From contig CM043969.1 of NCBI GenBank assembly GCA_014529385.2, positions 69,018,676 through 69,082,675 of the forward strand: a stretch of 64,000 nucleotides of DNA, read 5' to 3'. Within the stretch, counting starts at the first letter, position 1. The number at the start of each line of letters is the position of its first letter. Shown here in pieces: positions 44,392 through 54,879 of the stretch. The stretch is from Adiantum capillus-veneris (Eukaryota > Streptophyta > Polypodiopsida > Polypodiales > Pteridaceae). The translations under genes and the position numbers were made by a program. The notes under the pieces were generated by a model. That model saw only the letters and a program-made list of their open reading frames with translations. It had not been told where the DNA came from and did not search any database.

Positions 44392-44634
44392 TGTGCGCTC
44401 CTTGCCGCATTGTCGACGCAAGGGACTTGCCAATACACCGTGTGCGAGCCACAAACGGCTCCAAGCACACAACAAGCCTAAACTAGCAAGCTCAAGAGAG
44501 CAAAGGGTGTGTCACTCACCGCTCTACGCTCGCCTTCGTGGTGGATTCCTCGCCGCGATGAAGAAGAAGCTGCAGTCGTGCCGCGCTCAACCACCTCGCC
44601 GCCGTCGTGCCTTCGTAATGCTCGATCGCACACA

Positions 44635-44684
<50 letters not shown>

Positions 44685-44976
44685 AGGAGGTGAAGAAGAA
44701 GAAGATGGAGATGGAGATGGAGCAAGAGCACTCTTCTATTGCACAAATGAGAGAATGAGTAAAAATTAAGTTTAGTTGGCTTTTATAGGAGCTCACCCCA
44801 TTCACACTTGGGCGCCCATGCTTAGCCAACTAACCCTATCATGTTCGTGTTAGAGTGCGCCTCTCATCGGCGATCACCCTTACCCTTTTCCTATTGGTCC
44901 GACAAGCCCGGTAGCTGACTTTAAATAATACAACGTTTATAGATCATAGGGTGTCCGTGTGCCGTGAGGGTTAACA
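44392..44976 (-). mobile_element. 5' LTR of the 8.9-kb element
   Basis: 585 bp with the same ends as the left LTR. It would drive transcription leftward into the leader and gag. Confidence 0.95.
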
Positions 44977-44981
44977 GAAAC
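44977..44981. other. target-site duplication GAAAC, right
   Basis: It matches 36064-36068. Confidence 0.92.
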
Positions 44982-45700
44982 CTAGAAAAGTGGCAAAAAG
45001 TGAAAATCATAGACTAGATAGATAAAATAGTTGATTCTTGGAGAGATCTTAGTTCAAATGGAGTGAAAAATAGAAAAAAATGTACAAAACACCTTTAAGA
45101 GAGTAGCAAGCTCAAAGTACATCACTGTTTGGAGCCCCAATAATTGCAATCCTTGGGCTTCACATAGTGGGGTATTTTGACACTTTGGGTAGATAATGCA
45201 TACCACCATGAGTCTATTGATACCAATTTGGTGTGATTTGAATAAGTAGATTGTGAGATATTGGGCTGAAACTAGAAAAAAGAAATTGTAAACATCCCTA
45301 AAATCTCACTAAATTAGAGAATAACTTGCTTTTTGCATAAAATTGACACATAAGAGCTAAAGAGACTAAGTGCAACTTCGTGGTAAAGTCAAAACATATG
45401 TGAAAGAAGATCCCTAAGAATAGTGATCCTTGGGCTCCTTCATAGTGGGATACTTTGATTTCAGTACCTACCTGAATGTACATGTCAATAGGAATCAAAG
45501 CATATAGGTAGCACTCAATATTTTCCACAAAGGGGTCAATTACATGATTTCTATTGAAAATTTTTGTGCGGTTTGCAATTTATTTTGAACACATTTGTGA
45601 TTTCCCCTTTATGAAACTATGAACAAAAGCAGAACACCAGTTAAACTTTTTATACTATGAGATTTCAAGAAGACATAAAAAAAGCAGATAGTGTGCAAGC
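44982..45700. other. non-coding flank with a diverged duplication
   Basis: Two related blocks (about 45130-45235 and 45405-45505) share ATCCTTGGGCT and CATAGTGGGxTAxTTTGA. No gene is seen. Confidence 0.5.
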
Positions 45701-45814
45701 TAAGTGAGTGCCATATGGAAGTATGGTGGAGAGTTGGCACAGTGTCCATCCAAAATTTATAAAAAAATGGGAGTCATGATGCATCCAAAAATCTGTAAAA
45801 CATTGCTACCTTGC

Positions 45815-46180
45815 AACGAGGTGTTCGAGCTACACAAAGCTACGGGCTCAAGTTTACTATCAACGGGCGACACTAAATCCAAGCCGGCTTATGACCTTTC
45901 CACATAGACATGGCCAACCACAGGTGCTACACCACTTCTACCAACGTGATATTTTTACCTAGATTTCACATGTAGGCCTTTGAAGAGGCTTTTTATACAG
46001 GATTTTTCACTTACGACGACATAATTTTTGTACCAACGGTGAGCATTGGCAACATAAGATATGAATCATACTTACAGATGATTAAGCCACAAGGATCCCA
46101 TTAATAAAGGAATTAGCCTGAAGACCCAACAAAGACAAAGACTCGTCATTTTAGGGACGACATGAACGCAGAGGGGGGAC
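45815..46180 (+). mobile_element. old gypsy 3' end with purine tract
   Basis: It is homologous to 12640-12990: AAGCTACxGxCTCAAGT, CCTTTGAAGAGGCTTTTTA and TGAGCATTGGCAA are shared. It ends CGACATGAACGCAGAGGGGGGAC at 46180, a purine tract preceded by a half-decayed hairpin (CATTTTA, GGGA, CGACATG). TGTTCC follows as a possible LTR edge, but the sequence soon changes to minus-strand gag text. Confidence 0.6.
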
Positions 46181-46184
46181 TGTT

Positions 46185-46687
46185 CCATTGTCTACCGGTC
46201 TGTCTTTGTATGCCTCAAAATTTCTTTCAATGTCTTGCATTTCTTGTCTACTAGCATCTAACCTCCAGAACTAGCTTCCTTTGGCTTTGTTTTACTCTGG
46301 TTTTGTTCAGTCTACGAAAGTTCCTCTAGCATAATTGACAACTCCGTTGTAATAGCCTTTAATTTCTTATGATATTGGGCTCTCACTCTATCTTGTGTGA
46401 CTTTTTTAACTGATTTTGCACTACCAGATTTGTGAGATTCGCTACCCTCTTTCTCGTTTGTCGCTTTCTATTTTGCTTGTGCTCTTGTCATCACTTTCAA
46501 TGGTATTTTTGTCTCTAACTTTGACCCTCATAGAGATGGTAAGACCTCTACAATGTTCATCGTCACTTTTCCTCTTTTATCTGGGTATCGGTGTTCAATT
46601 TTGCATCCTCCACAGTATCCTCCCTCACCTTTCTTCACATGAGGAGTGTTGACTTCATCATTCTATTGGTCATTAGGGTAGTCTCTA
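46185..46687 (-). pseudogene. older gag, distal part, split by the 11.4-kb element
   Basis: Read on the minus strand from the CTCTA target site, the text continues the zinc-knuckle region left at 58043: a second knuckle-like CGGCKIEHR, then PLKVMTRAQAK. The latter resembles PVQVVTRAQAQ of the inserted element. Several stops are present. Joining across the target site restores a knuckle (CLRCKGDHLARD...), with Tyr where the last Cys should be. Confidence 0.75.
46683..46687. other. target-site duplication CTCTA, left
   Basis: It matches 58043-58047. Confidence 0.93.
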
Positions 46688-47645
46688 TGTTGGACGGGGA
46701 GCGACTCACACACCCATGAAGTGCATGCAAACACTACCTAGATCAACATAATGTCAATCGAGGACATAGATGACACGATAGGCACATGGAGGAAATCTCT
46801 TAAGCTTGTCAGGCCGAGACCATCCTACACATACAACACTCTGGAAGGCCAACTATACCACAATCAAGAACCTCACTACTCTCAACTACACCACCTAGCC
46901 ACATACACACATACGGAAGGTAACTCACCTAATCATGCCAGATTCATACGAAACTTAAGGAACACCATCCCCTCACTAGGATACACCTGTCCCTAAGCTT
47001 CTACACTCAAAACCCTCACTCTAAACCCATCTGCGGAAAACGCGTAGGATGACAGAGCCGAATTTTGAAAGTGCTCGAAACTGAAATTTATGAGTACCTA
47101 TGCGTAGCTTATGTCGCCACGATTCTATAGACTACTAGCACGTAGAAAACAGACATCGTTTGATACACTTACGGCCACAAATAGCTCGTATATGCATCGG
47201 TGTGTGCGCTTCATCTCGCGTGGAATGCTTGGCGTCGTCGCGTAGCTCTCCTCGAGCCTACAACAATGGTGCAGTCGGATCTCCAATGTGTTGAGCGAGC
47301 CGGGCGTAGCGAGAGGATGAAGCTCACACTCACTCTCTTTCTCTCTCACACACAGTAAACGGCAGCGCTAAGTTTTGATTATGATAAAATTCCTCCTTTA
47401 CAAAATGACCTAGGTACCTTATATACTAAGGCTACCTTAGATTAACCAAAAATGGGGTTGAAAGGGTCAAATGGCTTTGTATTTACAATCTGGAAGTGCC
47501 ATTGCACCCCGGCTTCTGAAACTAGAATAACTACTCATTACAAATGACATTTATAGCCATAATCCGCAGCATTTCATAACTCGCAAAAGATAAGACTTTG
47601 GTACGAAAATTGAGTTATGTTGTGTTGTTGACCCAGCGATCAACA
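46688..47645 (-). mobile_element. 3' LTR of the 11.4-kb element
   Basis: It runs TGTTGGACGG to GATCAACA on the + strand. TATATAAGG on the minus strand near 47417-47425 is the likely TATA box. ACGCGTAGGATGACAG at 47040-47055 contains half of the leader palindrome. Confidence 0.95.
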
Positions 47646-47680
47646 TTCCTCCCTTCCGCGTTCATGTCGTCCCCGACATG
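47646..47680 (-). promoter_or_regulatory. hairpin plus polypurine tract of the 11.4-kb element
   Basis: The minus strand reads CATGTCG, loop GGGA, CGACATG (47663-47680), then AACGCGGAAGGGAGGAA abutting the LTR. The GGGA loop fits the GNRA pattern. Confidence 0.85.
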
Positions 47681-47689
47681 ACCTGATTG

Positions 47690-48250
47690 TCGATGGCGAT
47701 GTGGTCTTTGCTGTCATTTTGTTATTGGAAAGAAAGTATAGACCATAGCCTTTGCAGTAGCTTGTCTTGTTCGTCCAATCCGATGTACATAGTCTTCACA
47801 TGATTCAGGAAAATCATAATTGATGACGAACTTTATGTCTTTCACATCCACGCTCCGAGCTGCAGCATCTGTTTCTGTCACTATAGGTCTACTGCCAGAT
47901 CTAAATTAAAAAAGAACCCAATGTCGTTTAACTTGACTCTTATCATCATGGATAGAGAAAGCTCCATCCATCACTTGCTCCAGCAAATCTGTCAATTCGG
48001 AGTATTTGTGATTCTCAGAAACAACTTCTACAATCTGTAGAATTGAGTGATTGGCTTTCTGATCTTGTGAGCCAATGACAACTTTGTAAGGATTTTGTAG
48101 AAATTGTATGGCTAAACCCTGAACTTCTTTAGGCCAAGTTGCACTCGAATGCAAAGTCTGTCTGTTAGGACGAATCCAGGACTTAATTATGCAAATTTGA
48201 GGTTCAAAACCCTGCCGAGCATTCGATGCGCATTATCAAGGACAAGCTTT
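47690..48250 (-). pseudogene. captured DEAD-box RNA helicase fragment (DBP2/RH-like)
   Basis: Conserved helicase motifs appear in order on the element's coding strand. Motif II is read VLDNAHRML (DEAD changed to DNAH). After a small frameshift comes GFEPQI, then motif III SAT in HSSATWPKEVQ, then the linker ANHSILQIVEVVSE. About 30 residues with motif IV are missing between LEQVMDG and FSIHDDKSQ. Motif V is read [11 protein letters not shown] and motif [12 protein letters not shown], after the plant-typical [13 protein letters not shown]. Exon joins appear fused, which suggests capture from spliced mRNA. The frameshift, a stop near 47900 and the lost catalytic residues make it non-functional. 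The source would be a plant DBP2-type nuclear helicase. Confidence 0.9.
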
Positions 48251-48259
48251 TGAGATCCT

Positions 48260-49860
48260 CTGATTACTTTTATGTCTGGTCTTCTTCATGGGGGACTTCT
48301 TTGTTCCTGTGAAATCATGTTGTTAGTGTTGTCTGCAACTTTGTCATTGTAGGCCATTCTTCGACTCGCCATTGAGGAGAAGTATGCTATGATTTGAAAT
48401 TGGTGCTCCAATTCATTTGTCAATTGATTTGAGTAGCATTTCCATATTGTTGATGTAGAAGGAATATGTACAAGAGGATGGTGATAGGTGTCCTTAGATT
48501 AGGGTCTAAAACCTGGATGACCAAAGGGAAAAAACCCGGTGGGAAAAAAAATGCCTTTGGTATACGCTCTTATTGGAGTTGAGCAGTTGAACGTGAAGTA
48601 CATGTTCTTTAAAGGTGAGTGCTTGGGTGAAACACAGAAAGAGTGCCTGATGCAAGTGCCAATTATGGGACACTCTATATGCATATGAGAAATTTTTCAA
48701 CAAAAGCATGCAATGTGAAAAAAGGAGATGATGGGTGTTTCGAGGAATAAATGTAGCACATGTGACATCAAAAGATGTCTCAATAGCTTCCACCTTTCCA
48801 AGAAGGGTTTTCGATGTAGAATTTTCTCCACTCGTATCTCACTGTGCTCAGTACGTGAGTGTCTTTTGGACCTTCTCCTTCACTTCACCAGACTTAAGTA
48901 CTTAGACTTCGACTCTTTTGCTCACCTATACCAGCATGAGCGACACAACTTAAATATGCTCAACTCTTCCAGCTTGAGCAATACCTAGAATAGCTAAGAC
49001 GCTTAGACCACAGAGAATATTACTTGAAGCTTTGGGACTAACACCTCACTCATTTTGTGGCGTAGCTACTTGACTCTGACTTGTATGACTTGTCGGTTGC
49101 ATGTTGACATTGCTTTGTGACAAGTTCTTCGGCTGTTGTAGTGGCTGCTAAGACATACTTCGTGAAGTTTCATCGTTTTCCTGTACCTTCTTCTCTTTGT
49201 AGTGCTCAGGTCTCTCGTCAGTCTTTTCTTCATGTGGATTATGGATTTTTTTATATTTTTCTTAATAATAAACAAAGAAAATCTTAAAACAAATCAATCA
49301 AAAGAGAAATCATTCAAATAGAAATCTAAATGCTATGTGCACTATATACATGTCCCTAGGGGCTCATATATGGATTTTGTCCCCATACTTCTCTGTAACA
49401 CTACTATGAGGGCATATACTCTAAATTTCATCAAAAAATTATCACAATAAAACGCAAAAATTCAATGCATCTCACAAAACATTGCCCTCTAATAGTCATA
49501 ATATTAGGTCCGCATTCAGAATGCCTCCCCCTTCCTATTTGGAGTCATCCTTTACGACAGGGTATCGCAAAGGGTATGTGTTGTGCTTGGGAAATTAAAA
49601 GTTGTGCCTATGCAGGCCTTGTAATGTAGCCCTTTTATGCATACATAGTCAATGCATGGAAAAGATTTATGTTGTGAAAGATGTGGGTATAAGCAATTTT
49701 CTTATTGGCATTTGTTGGCGAGGCTTCCTATTCTAAGCAATGTAATGGTCTTTGAAGCTCCTGTATCGTTGCTTGATTGAAGCGACTTGCTCTCTTCTAA
49801 CTGTACTGTAATCGTAGGAAGAATTGTAAGAATTCAAGCGGTGATGCACTGACAGCAGTT
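48260..49860 (-). other. 3' non-coding part of the 11.4-kb element; possible second captured piece
   Basis: No RT or integrase is seen. Near 49240-49060 the minus strand reads TDERPEHYKEKK and a Gln/Ser-rich run (QSNVNMQPTSHTSQSQ). This could be the N-terminal region of the same helicase gene, which in plants often has a WW domain followed by Gln-rich text, but I cannot confirm it. Confidence 0.35.
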
Positions 49861-49872
49861 TTGTTGTTCTTC

Positions 49873-51046
49873 TTTGGGACCCATTTCTTTGTGATTATTG
49901 GTTGTTTTGTTGTTGGCGCTCGTTTGGGAACCCATACTTGCCCGTGCTTCGTTTGTGTTTGAAGAGACTTCTTTGGGATCCACCTTTTTGTTGTGTGAGT
50001 CGACAGTGGTCTTTGCTTCAGCCCTTGTATGCTTGGTTGAGGACGGGATTTAGGCTTTGAAAGTTGATACTGTGGTTGTTTTGGAATCCAAATGAATTCC
50101 TAACTTTTTTGTGCTTGAATCAACTTCTTTGGAGCCCAAACCTGAGTTGTGAAAGCTTGCGACTTTGTGATATTCTTACCCGTTCGTGCACGCTTTCCTT
50201 GTTTTTGTTTTGGTGTTGGATCTTGTGATTTGTCATTAGAGATATTTGTCTTCTTGATCCATATTTGTTTTTGGCCGATCTGGCTTTTTGGTATTCAGAT
50301 TGTCGAGCTTTTTGGCTTTGACTTGTTGTCCTGTTCTTTTGACCTGTCATGGTTGTTGAAGGGGTTGGTGATAGTGATGGCCTGAGTTGATGATAGGGGA
50401 TGTCGTAAGATTCATCACTATCGCTACTATCCTCAGCGAGGTTGACTTCTTGTACTTTCCCTTGATTTTTTGGCTGGTAGTGGAAAGTTAATGTTTGTTT
50501 GCTCGTGGGTGGTAGTTTCTTAGAGGACTTTTCTAGCCCATTGATTAGAGCATTGTTAGCTCGTTGCTCTGGTTGTATTCCTCCTAGCTCAGTCTTTGCA
50601 TCCTTATTAGGAGCCATGTATAAGGATGCTTGTGGTGGTTGTGTCTTCACCGAGGACTTTGGAATCCACTTTTGATGCACTTTATTCGTGTAGAGATGAC
50701 ATTGATTCTTGGGTCGTTGATCTTCTTGAAGCTCGAAGTGTTCTACAGAGTCATAGAACTCGTCGTTTTCTTCATCTTTTGATTCTCCACATTTCTTTGT
50801 TTGCTCCTTATTTTGAGAGCTTGTTGATGTTTGGATCTCTTCGTTTTCCTGGATTACACTCACTTCAATATAAGGAACGACATCATAGCCATTTCCATCA
50901 CAAAACTTTGTTGTGGGAGCATCCTCCACAGCGCACACGTCCAGAGTAGCCAAGATGTGTTCCCATCCAAAAGGCTCTAACTCTTCTTCAGGAAATGGTT
51001 CTGGGATATATAGTCCATATCCTCTATAACCCGCTCTAGGATACAT
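49873..51046 (-). pseudogene. W-x-P-K repeat protein of the 11.4-kb element
   Basis: The main frame 51046-50120 (308 residues) overlaps the protease frame by 70 bp in a different frame. It starts with an acidic segment (YIPEPFPEEELEPFGWEHIL). The first motif, HQKWIPKSS, is near 50660. After a frameshift near 50130 five more follow: QVWAPKKL (50135), FIWIPKQ (50087), RWIPKKS (49978), VWVPKRA (49928) and KWVPKKN (49879). A Ser/Asp run (DSSDSDESYDIPYHQ) lies near 50415. The ORF corresponds to 39008-38289 of the smaller element in position, motif and composition. Function is unknown. Confidence 0.7.
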
Positions 51047-53271
51047 TCCTCACGTTTCAAGCTACCACATTGTGAAGCTCCACACATCCACAGTTCTTTA
51101 GGCTTACCTAACCAAGATGGAAGTTCTGATCCTGCTACTGTGGCGGAATCAAACTCCTCAACCGGTGTTCTCGTCACATCCCTATAGCTATGGTCCCTCA
51201 AGTTTATCTTTGTTATGGTTTCCATATGTCTCGGGTATATATGGTCATAACCCCAATCTTGGACCATTTTCAATTGTCGCATGAATGGTCTTCCCAGAAT
51301 GATGTCATAGTTGTTCTTCTTGCCAAAGTCAACAACAACAAAAGTGTGTTCATATTCAATGCCACAAGAAGTAACAAGTACTTTTTCTAGAAGTCCTAGG
51401 GGCTTTTCCTTGTGTCCGTCTGCAAGCTGCAGGGTCATTCGTGTGGATATCAAGGCAGGTTTTCCCCATTTTTTCCAAACCTCTTTGGTTGCAATGGCCA
51501 CACCAGCTCCACTGTCAAGGATTGCCATGGTTTTTACACCATTGAATTCCACAGGAATGGTGGTGTTTCCATATTCTCCCTCATAATACTCGCCTACCTT
51601 GTTTAATGGCACTGGCCTAGTATTTAGTTGAGGCATTTCAAGCTCTTTGATGCCTTCCTCGATTCGAGTCATTGGGGTTTTTACACCAAATTTCTCTAGA
51701 CATTTACCCACATTAGCCCACATGTTTGGTCTTATTCTGAGCAACTCGGCTAACATTATTGTACAGGTGACTGGGGTAGATAGAATATCTACTAGCCCCT
51801 TTGAATCGATGGCCTTGTTGGGAGACAGTCTCTGTGATGGGACTGCAACCACATCTGACTTGGTCTCGTACTCTCCCATGTAGGACGGTAGTGTTCTTAG
51901 CGAATGGGGTTGACTATCCATAGATTGTACAGAGCCTTTTTTGCCCCAATACGATCGCACGTCTAGATTCATTTGAGATCCAGTCTCAAATTCCTCTATT
52001 GGTGGTAGAAACACTCCTCGTTTATCACCAGTCTTGTCTACCTGTCTTCTTAGGTCATCGGCTTCATTGGCCTCTCTGACTTGTTTCCACAATTCGTCAA
52101 GACCATCTATCTCTTTACAATCCTCAGGTATAGCTTGGTGAAATCCCTGGGAAGGGTTATCCGTGGTATTCAGTACTATCCTTGGTTCTAGTGCTGGGTC
52201 TTTGAGGTTTGGTCTGTGCTCATGACTAGAATCTGGCTCTTTTAGTTCCTGGTTTGGTGGGATTACTTGTGTACGCATGACACGGATCACATCCTCAGGT
52301 TTTGCAACTGGTGGTTCTAGTAAAGCTTGGGCTGTTTGAATCATTTTCTGACACATTTCAAACCTTTGCTTTTCTAGTTCCACATAGGGATATGTCATCC
52401 ACCTGTGTTCTTGGGTTTGGTTGTTTTTGAGCCTCACCTCATAGGCTTTCAAGAGGGCATCTAATGTCTCATTAACCTTCTCTGCCAACACCGATCCTCA
52501 TGAACTAGCACTTCTCGGTTTCTCATCCATGGATGGTTCTTCTAGAGGTTTAACCATCTGTGTAAGAGAAGGTGCCTCCTTTTCCTCATGTTGTTTTATC
52601 TTCTCCTCAGCTTCGGTAAGCTTCTCAGCTAGGGATTTTTGCTCTCGTTCCCTGCGTGCTTTCATCCTAGTCTTTCTAGCTTTTCAACTATTTCGTTTGC
52701 TCTTGGTTTTCTGACTAGGTGCGTCTGTCTTTGGTCCATCATCTGTCTTTGGACTCATTTCACTTTTCGTGTTCTTTGTCTCTGGATTCTCATCAGCTTT
52801 CTTTTGAGCTTGAGCTCTCGTAACCACTTGAACTGGTACAACATTTTCATTTTCTGAGCTACTAGGTAGCTGAACAATCCCTGATACATTTGTCGTGATT
52901 TTCCTGATTTGGTTTGGTTTTTTCGGGCAATCGGGGATCAAGTGAGTGATGCCACACTCAAGACAATAGGCATTTACTTCAGTGATCTTCGTATGAGGAC
53001 ATTGTTTGACCAAGTGGTTGTCACGACTTTTGTGACAATCTGTCTCTGGTTGAGGAGATTCTTTTAGCATTTCCTCTTGGCTATAAGCAAGCTTTGACCT
53101 AGATAAGCCGCTATTTGCAATGAGTCGCAATGTCCTTTCGTCCATTTCATACCTTCTTTCTTTTGACTGAAACCCAGGAAGTGGAGGTTGTACCGGCCTC
53201 ACCACTCCATGTGTTTCTCTCACATTTTGTTGCTCCGAAGGGTAGTACTCACTTTGGCTGCTATACCACAT
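50977..53271 (-). pseudogene. zinc-knuckle region, coiled coil and aspartic protease
   Basis: One frame runs through, interrupted by in-frame TGA at 52684-52686 and 52498-52500. The first part holds a decayed knuckle (CHKSRDNHLVKQC, second Cys lost) and a CX2CX3HX4C knuckle (CLECGITHLIPDC). Between the two stops is a charged coiled-coil-like stretch (EREQKSLAEKLTEAEEKIKQ). The protease active site AILDSGAGVAIATK is near 51500, with IILGRPFM about 65 residues on. Both stops fit CGA-to-TGA changes. The protease would process gag, presumably in helper-assisted particles. Confidence 0.88.
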
Positions 53272-53276
53272 TGTAG

Positions 53277-54728
53277 CTATATCATTGGTTTATTTGATGC
53301 TTCCATCATTGGAATGTATCTCATGTCTACCTGCATTCTAGCACCTAGCAGCGGAGGTTGTTGTCCTAAGACAAGTTGTGGCCTTAAAACTCCTACTGGT
53401 CCTGGTGCATTCCCCGTAATGTATCTAGGTGGAGTAGGTGCTTCTAGAACAGGTTGTACATACCTCTCCCTAGCATTTTCCATGCTATAATAGCACTCTT
53501 CCCCCGTATGGTTCGTCCATTTTCTCTCAATTTCACACCACTTCGGCTCTCCTGAATCAGACCTTACAAGAGGAATCAACCTCTTGACCAAGTCGTCGAT
53601 AAGCTTTTCTTGATCAATAGGTGCCGTTGGCTTGGCAATGGACTCACTTATCTGTGAAACACTGTGCTGAGAGGATGTGTCATCTCCTTGACTCCTTAAT
53701 TCCTTTTCTTTGTATGCCTCACAGTTATCCACTAGATAAAGAGCTTCTTTGATCAACTCGTTTAGCGTCATCCTCCTTATCATATGCAGATCCTTCTAAA
53801 GGCCCTCATCTCTCATTCCCGGGATAAAGATCAGCAACAGTCGTGCTTGCGTAGGTAATTCCGCTCTCGGACAGAGCTTAACATATCTCTTGAGCCGTAA
53901 TGATGCTTTGCGTACTGATTCATCCTCTTTCTGTTTGAATCTATGGATTTGCGAGACCGTGTTGTGAACAATGCCTTTTGGCAAGAATTCTTCAATAAAC
54001 TCCTCAAACAGCTCATCTAGGGTCTCAAAATCCCATTTTTCCACCGAGTCGAACCATGTAGCTGCATCATCTTCTAGAGTCAATCCAAATCCCGCAAACT
54101 GTGTCGCAAAATCTGAAACTTCCTCTACTCTAATCACTCTTCTAAAAGCCGCTACGTGATCTCTTGGATCTTTATCTCCGGAGTATTTTCTGTTTACCCA
54201 TTTCTGGACTTGGGATGGTCTAACTCGTCGATTGTCTACAAGTCTAACCAGAGACTCTCCCAATCCTTCTTTCGTTATCTCTCTTGAAGGGAATCCTGGT
54301 GGCTCTCTTCTTGGAATTCCTATAGGAATTCTCGTGTTTGGTGGAGGCATTTGTGGTCCTTCATTGACCAAATATCCACCTCTTTCTAGTACAGTCTGTG
54401 GATTTGTTCTTTCTACAACTCTGTATTCTCGTCTATACTTGTCGACAACTATAGATCTCCATTGACAGTCGACTCCGTATGTGTAGACATATAAGAGCTT
54501 GTAATCCGTTATCTCTTCTAGGTATGGATCTGAGCACCTATAAATATTGACCTCATTGTCGTCAATGTATCTATATAGTCCTTCACTCTCATGACCAATC
54601 ATCCAAACTCTCTCAACAAGATGGGTCTTTATCAATTGCACGTTTGGAAGATCCATTGTGGGAGGATATTCCTCTATCGTCGGGATCTCCAAGCTTGTGT
54701 AAGCTGCATTTGAATCTAGGGTAGACAT
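53277..54728 (-). pseudogene. gag of the 11.4-kb element
   Basis: It starts at ATG 54726-54728 (MSTLDSNAAYTSLEIP). About 170 residues form a novel N-terminal part with a Tyr-rich stretch (TDYKLLYVYTYGVDCQWRS). The retrotransposon gag domain follows (VQKWVNRKYSGDKDPRDHVA, then LEDDAATWFDSVEKWDFET). An in-frame TAG at 53793-53795 interrupts it, after which LNELIKEALYLVDNCEAY continues. It ends at 53277, and a frame change leads to the knuckle ORF. The TAG fits a mutated CAG codon. Confidence 0.88.
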
Positions 54729-54879
54729 GATTTCTGTGCTTAAGATCTTTTGCTTGGTTCAAGTAGACTTAGTCCACTGTGTTCAAGTGCTTTGGTTAGG
54801 GAAAAGTTGAAACTGTGTCCAAAACTGCAACCGTTTCGTCACAATTCTTGCAAATTATCGCTTTTAGACACCCCTGACT

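Larger units (their letters stand above)
36069..44976 (-). mobile_element. non-autonomous gag-protease LTR retrotransposon, 8.9 kb
   Basis: Paired LTRs of 587 and 585 bp, a GAAAC target duplication, a tRNA-Asp-like primer site beside the right LTR and a purine tract beside the left LTR define the element exactly. On the minus strand it encodes gag, four zinc knuckles, an aspartic protease and a W-[IV]-P-K repeat ORF. I find no RT, RNase H or integrase motif in any frame. About a dozen substitutions separate the LTRs by eye, so insertion was fairly recent. It resembles the published class of gag-only (TR-GAG) elements but adds a protease. Confidence 0.95.

Noticed and set aside
46751-46996. 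81-residue ORF repeated at 57145-57390
   Set aside because: It is conserved only because both copies are the same LTR; no protein features are present.
48260-49860. Possible hidden reverse transcriptase in the 11.4-kb element
   Set aside because: I looked for YxDD, DSGY-like and DDE integrase signatures on the minus strand and saw none; only helicase and W-x-P-K text is readable.
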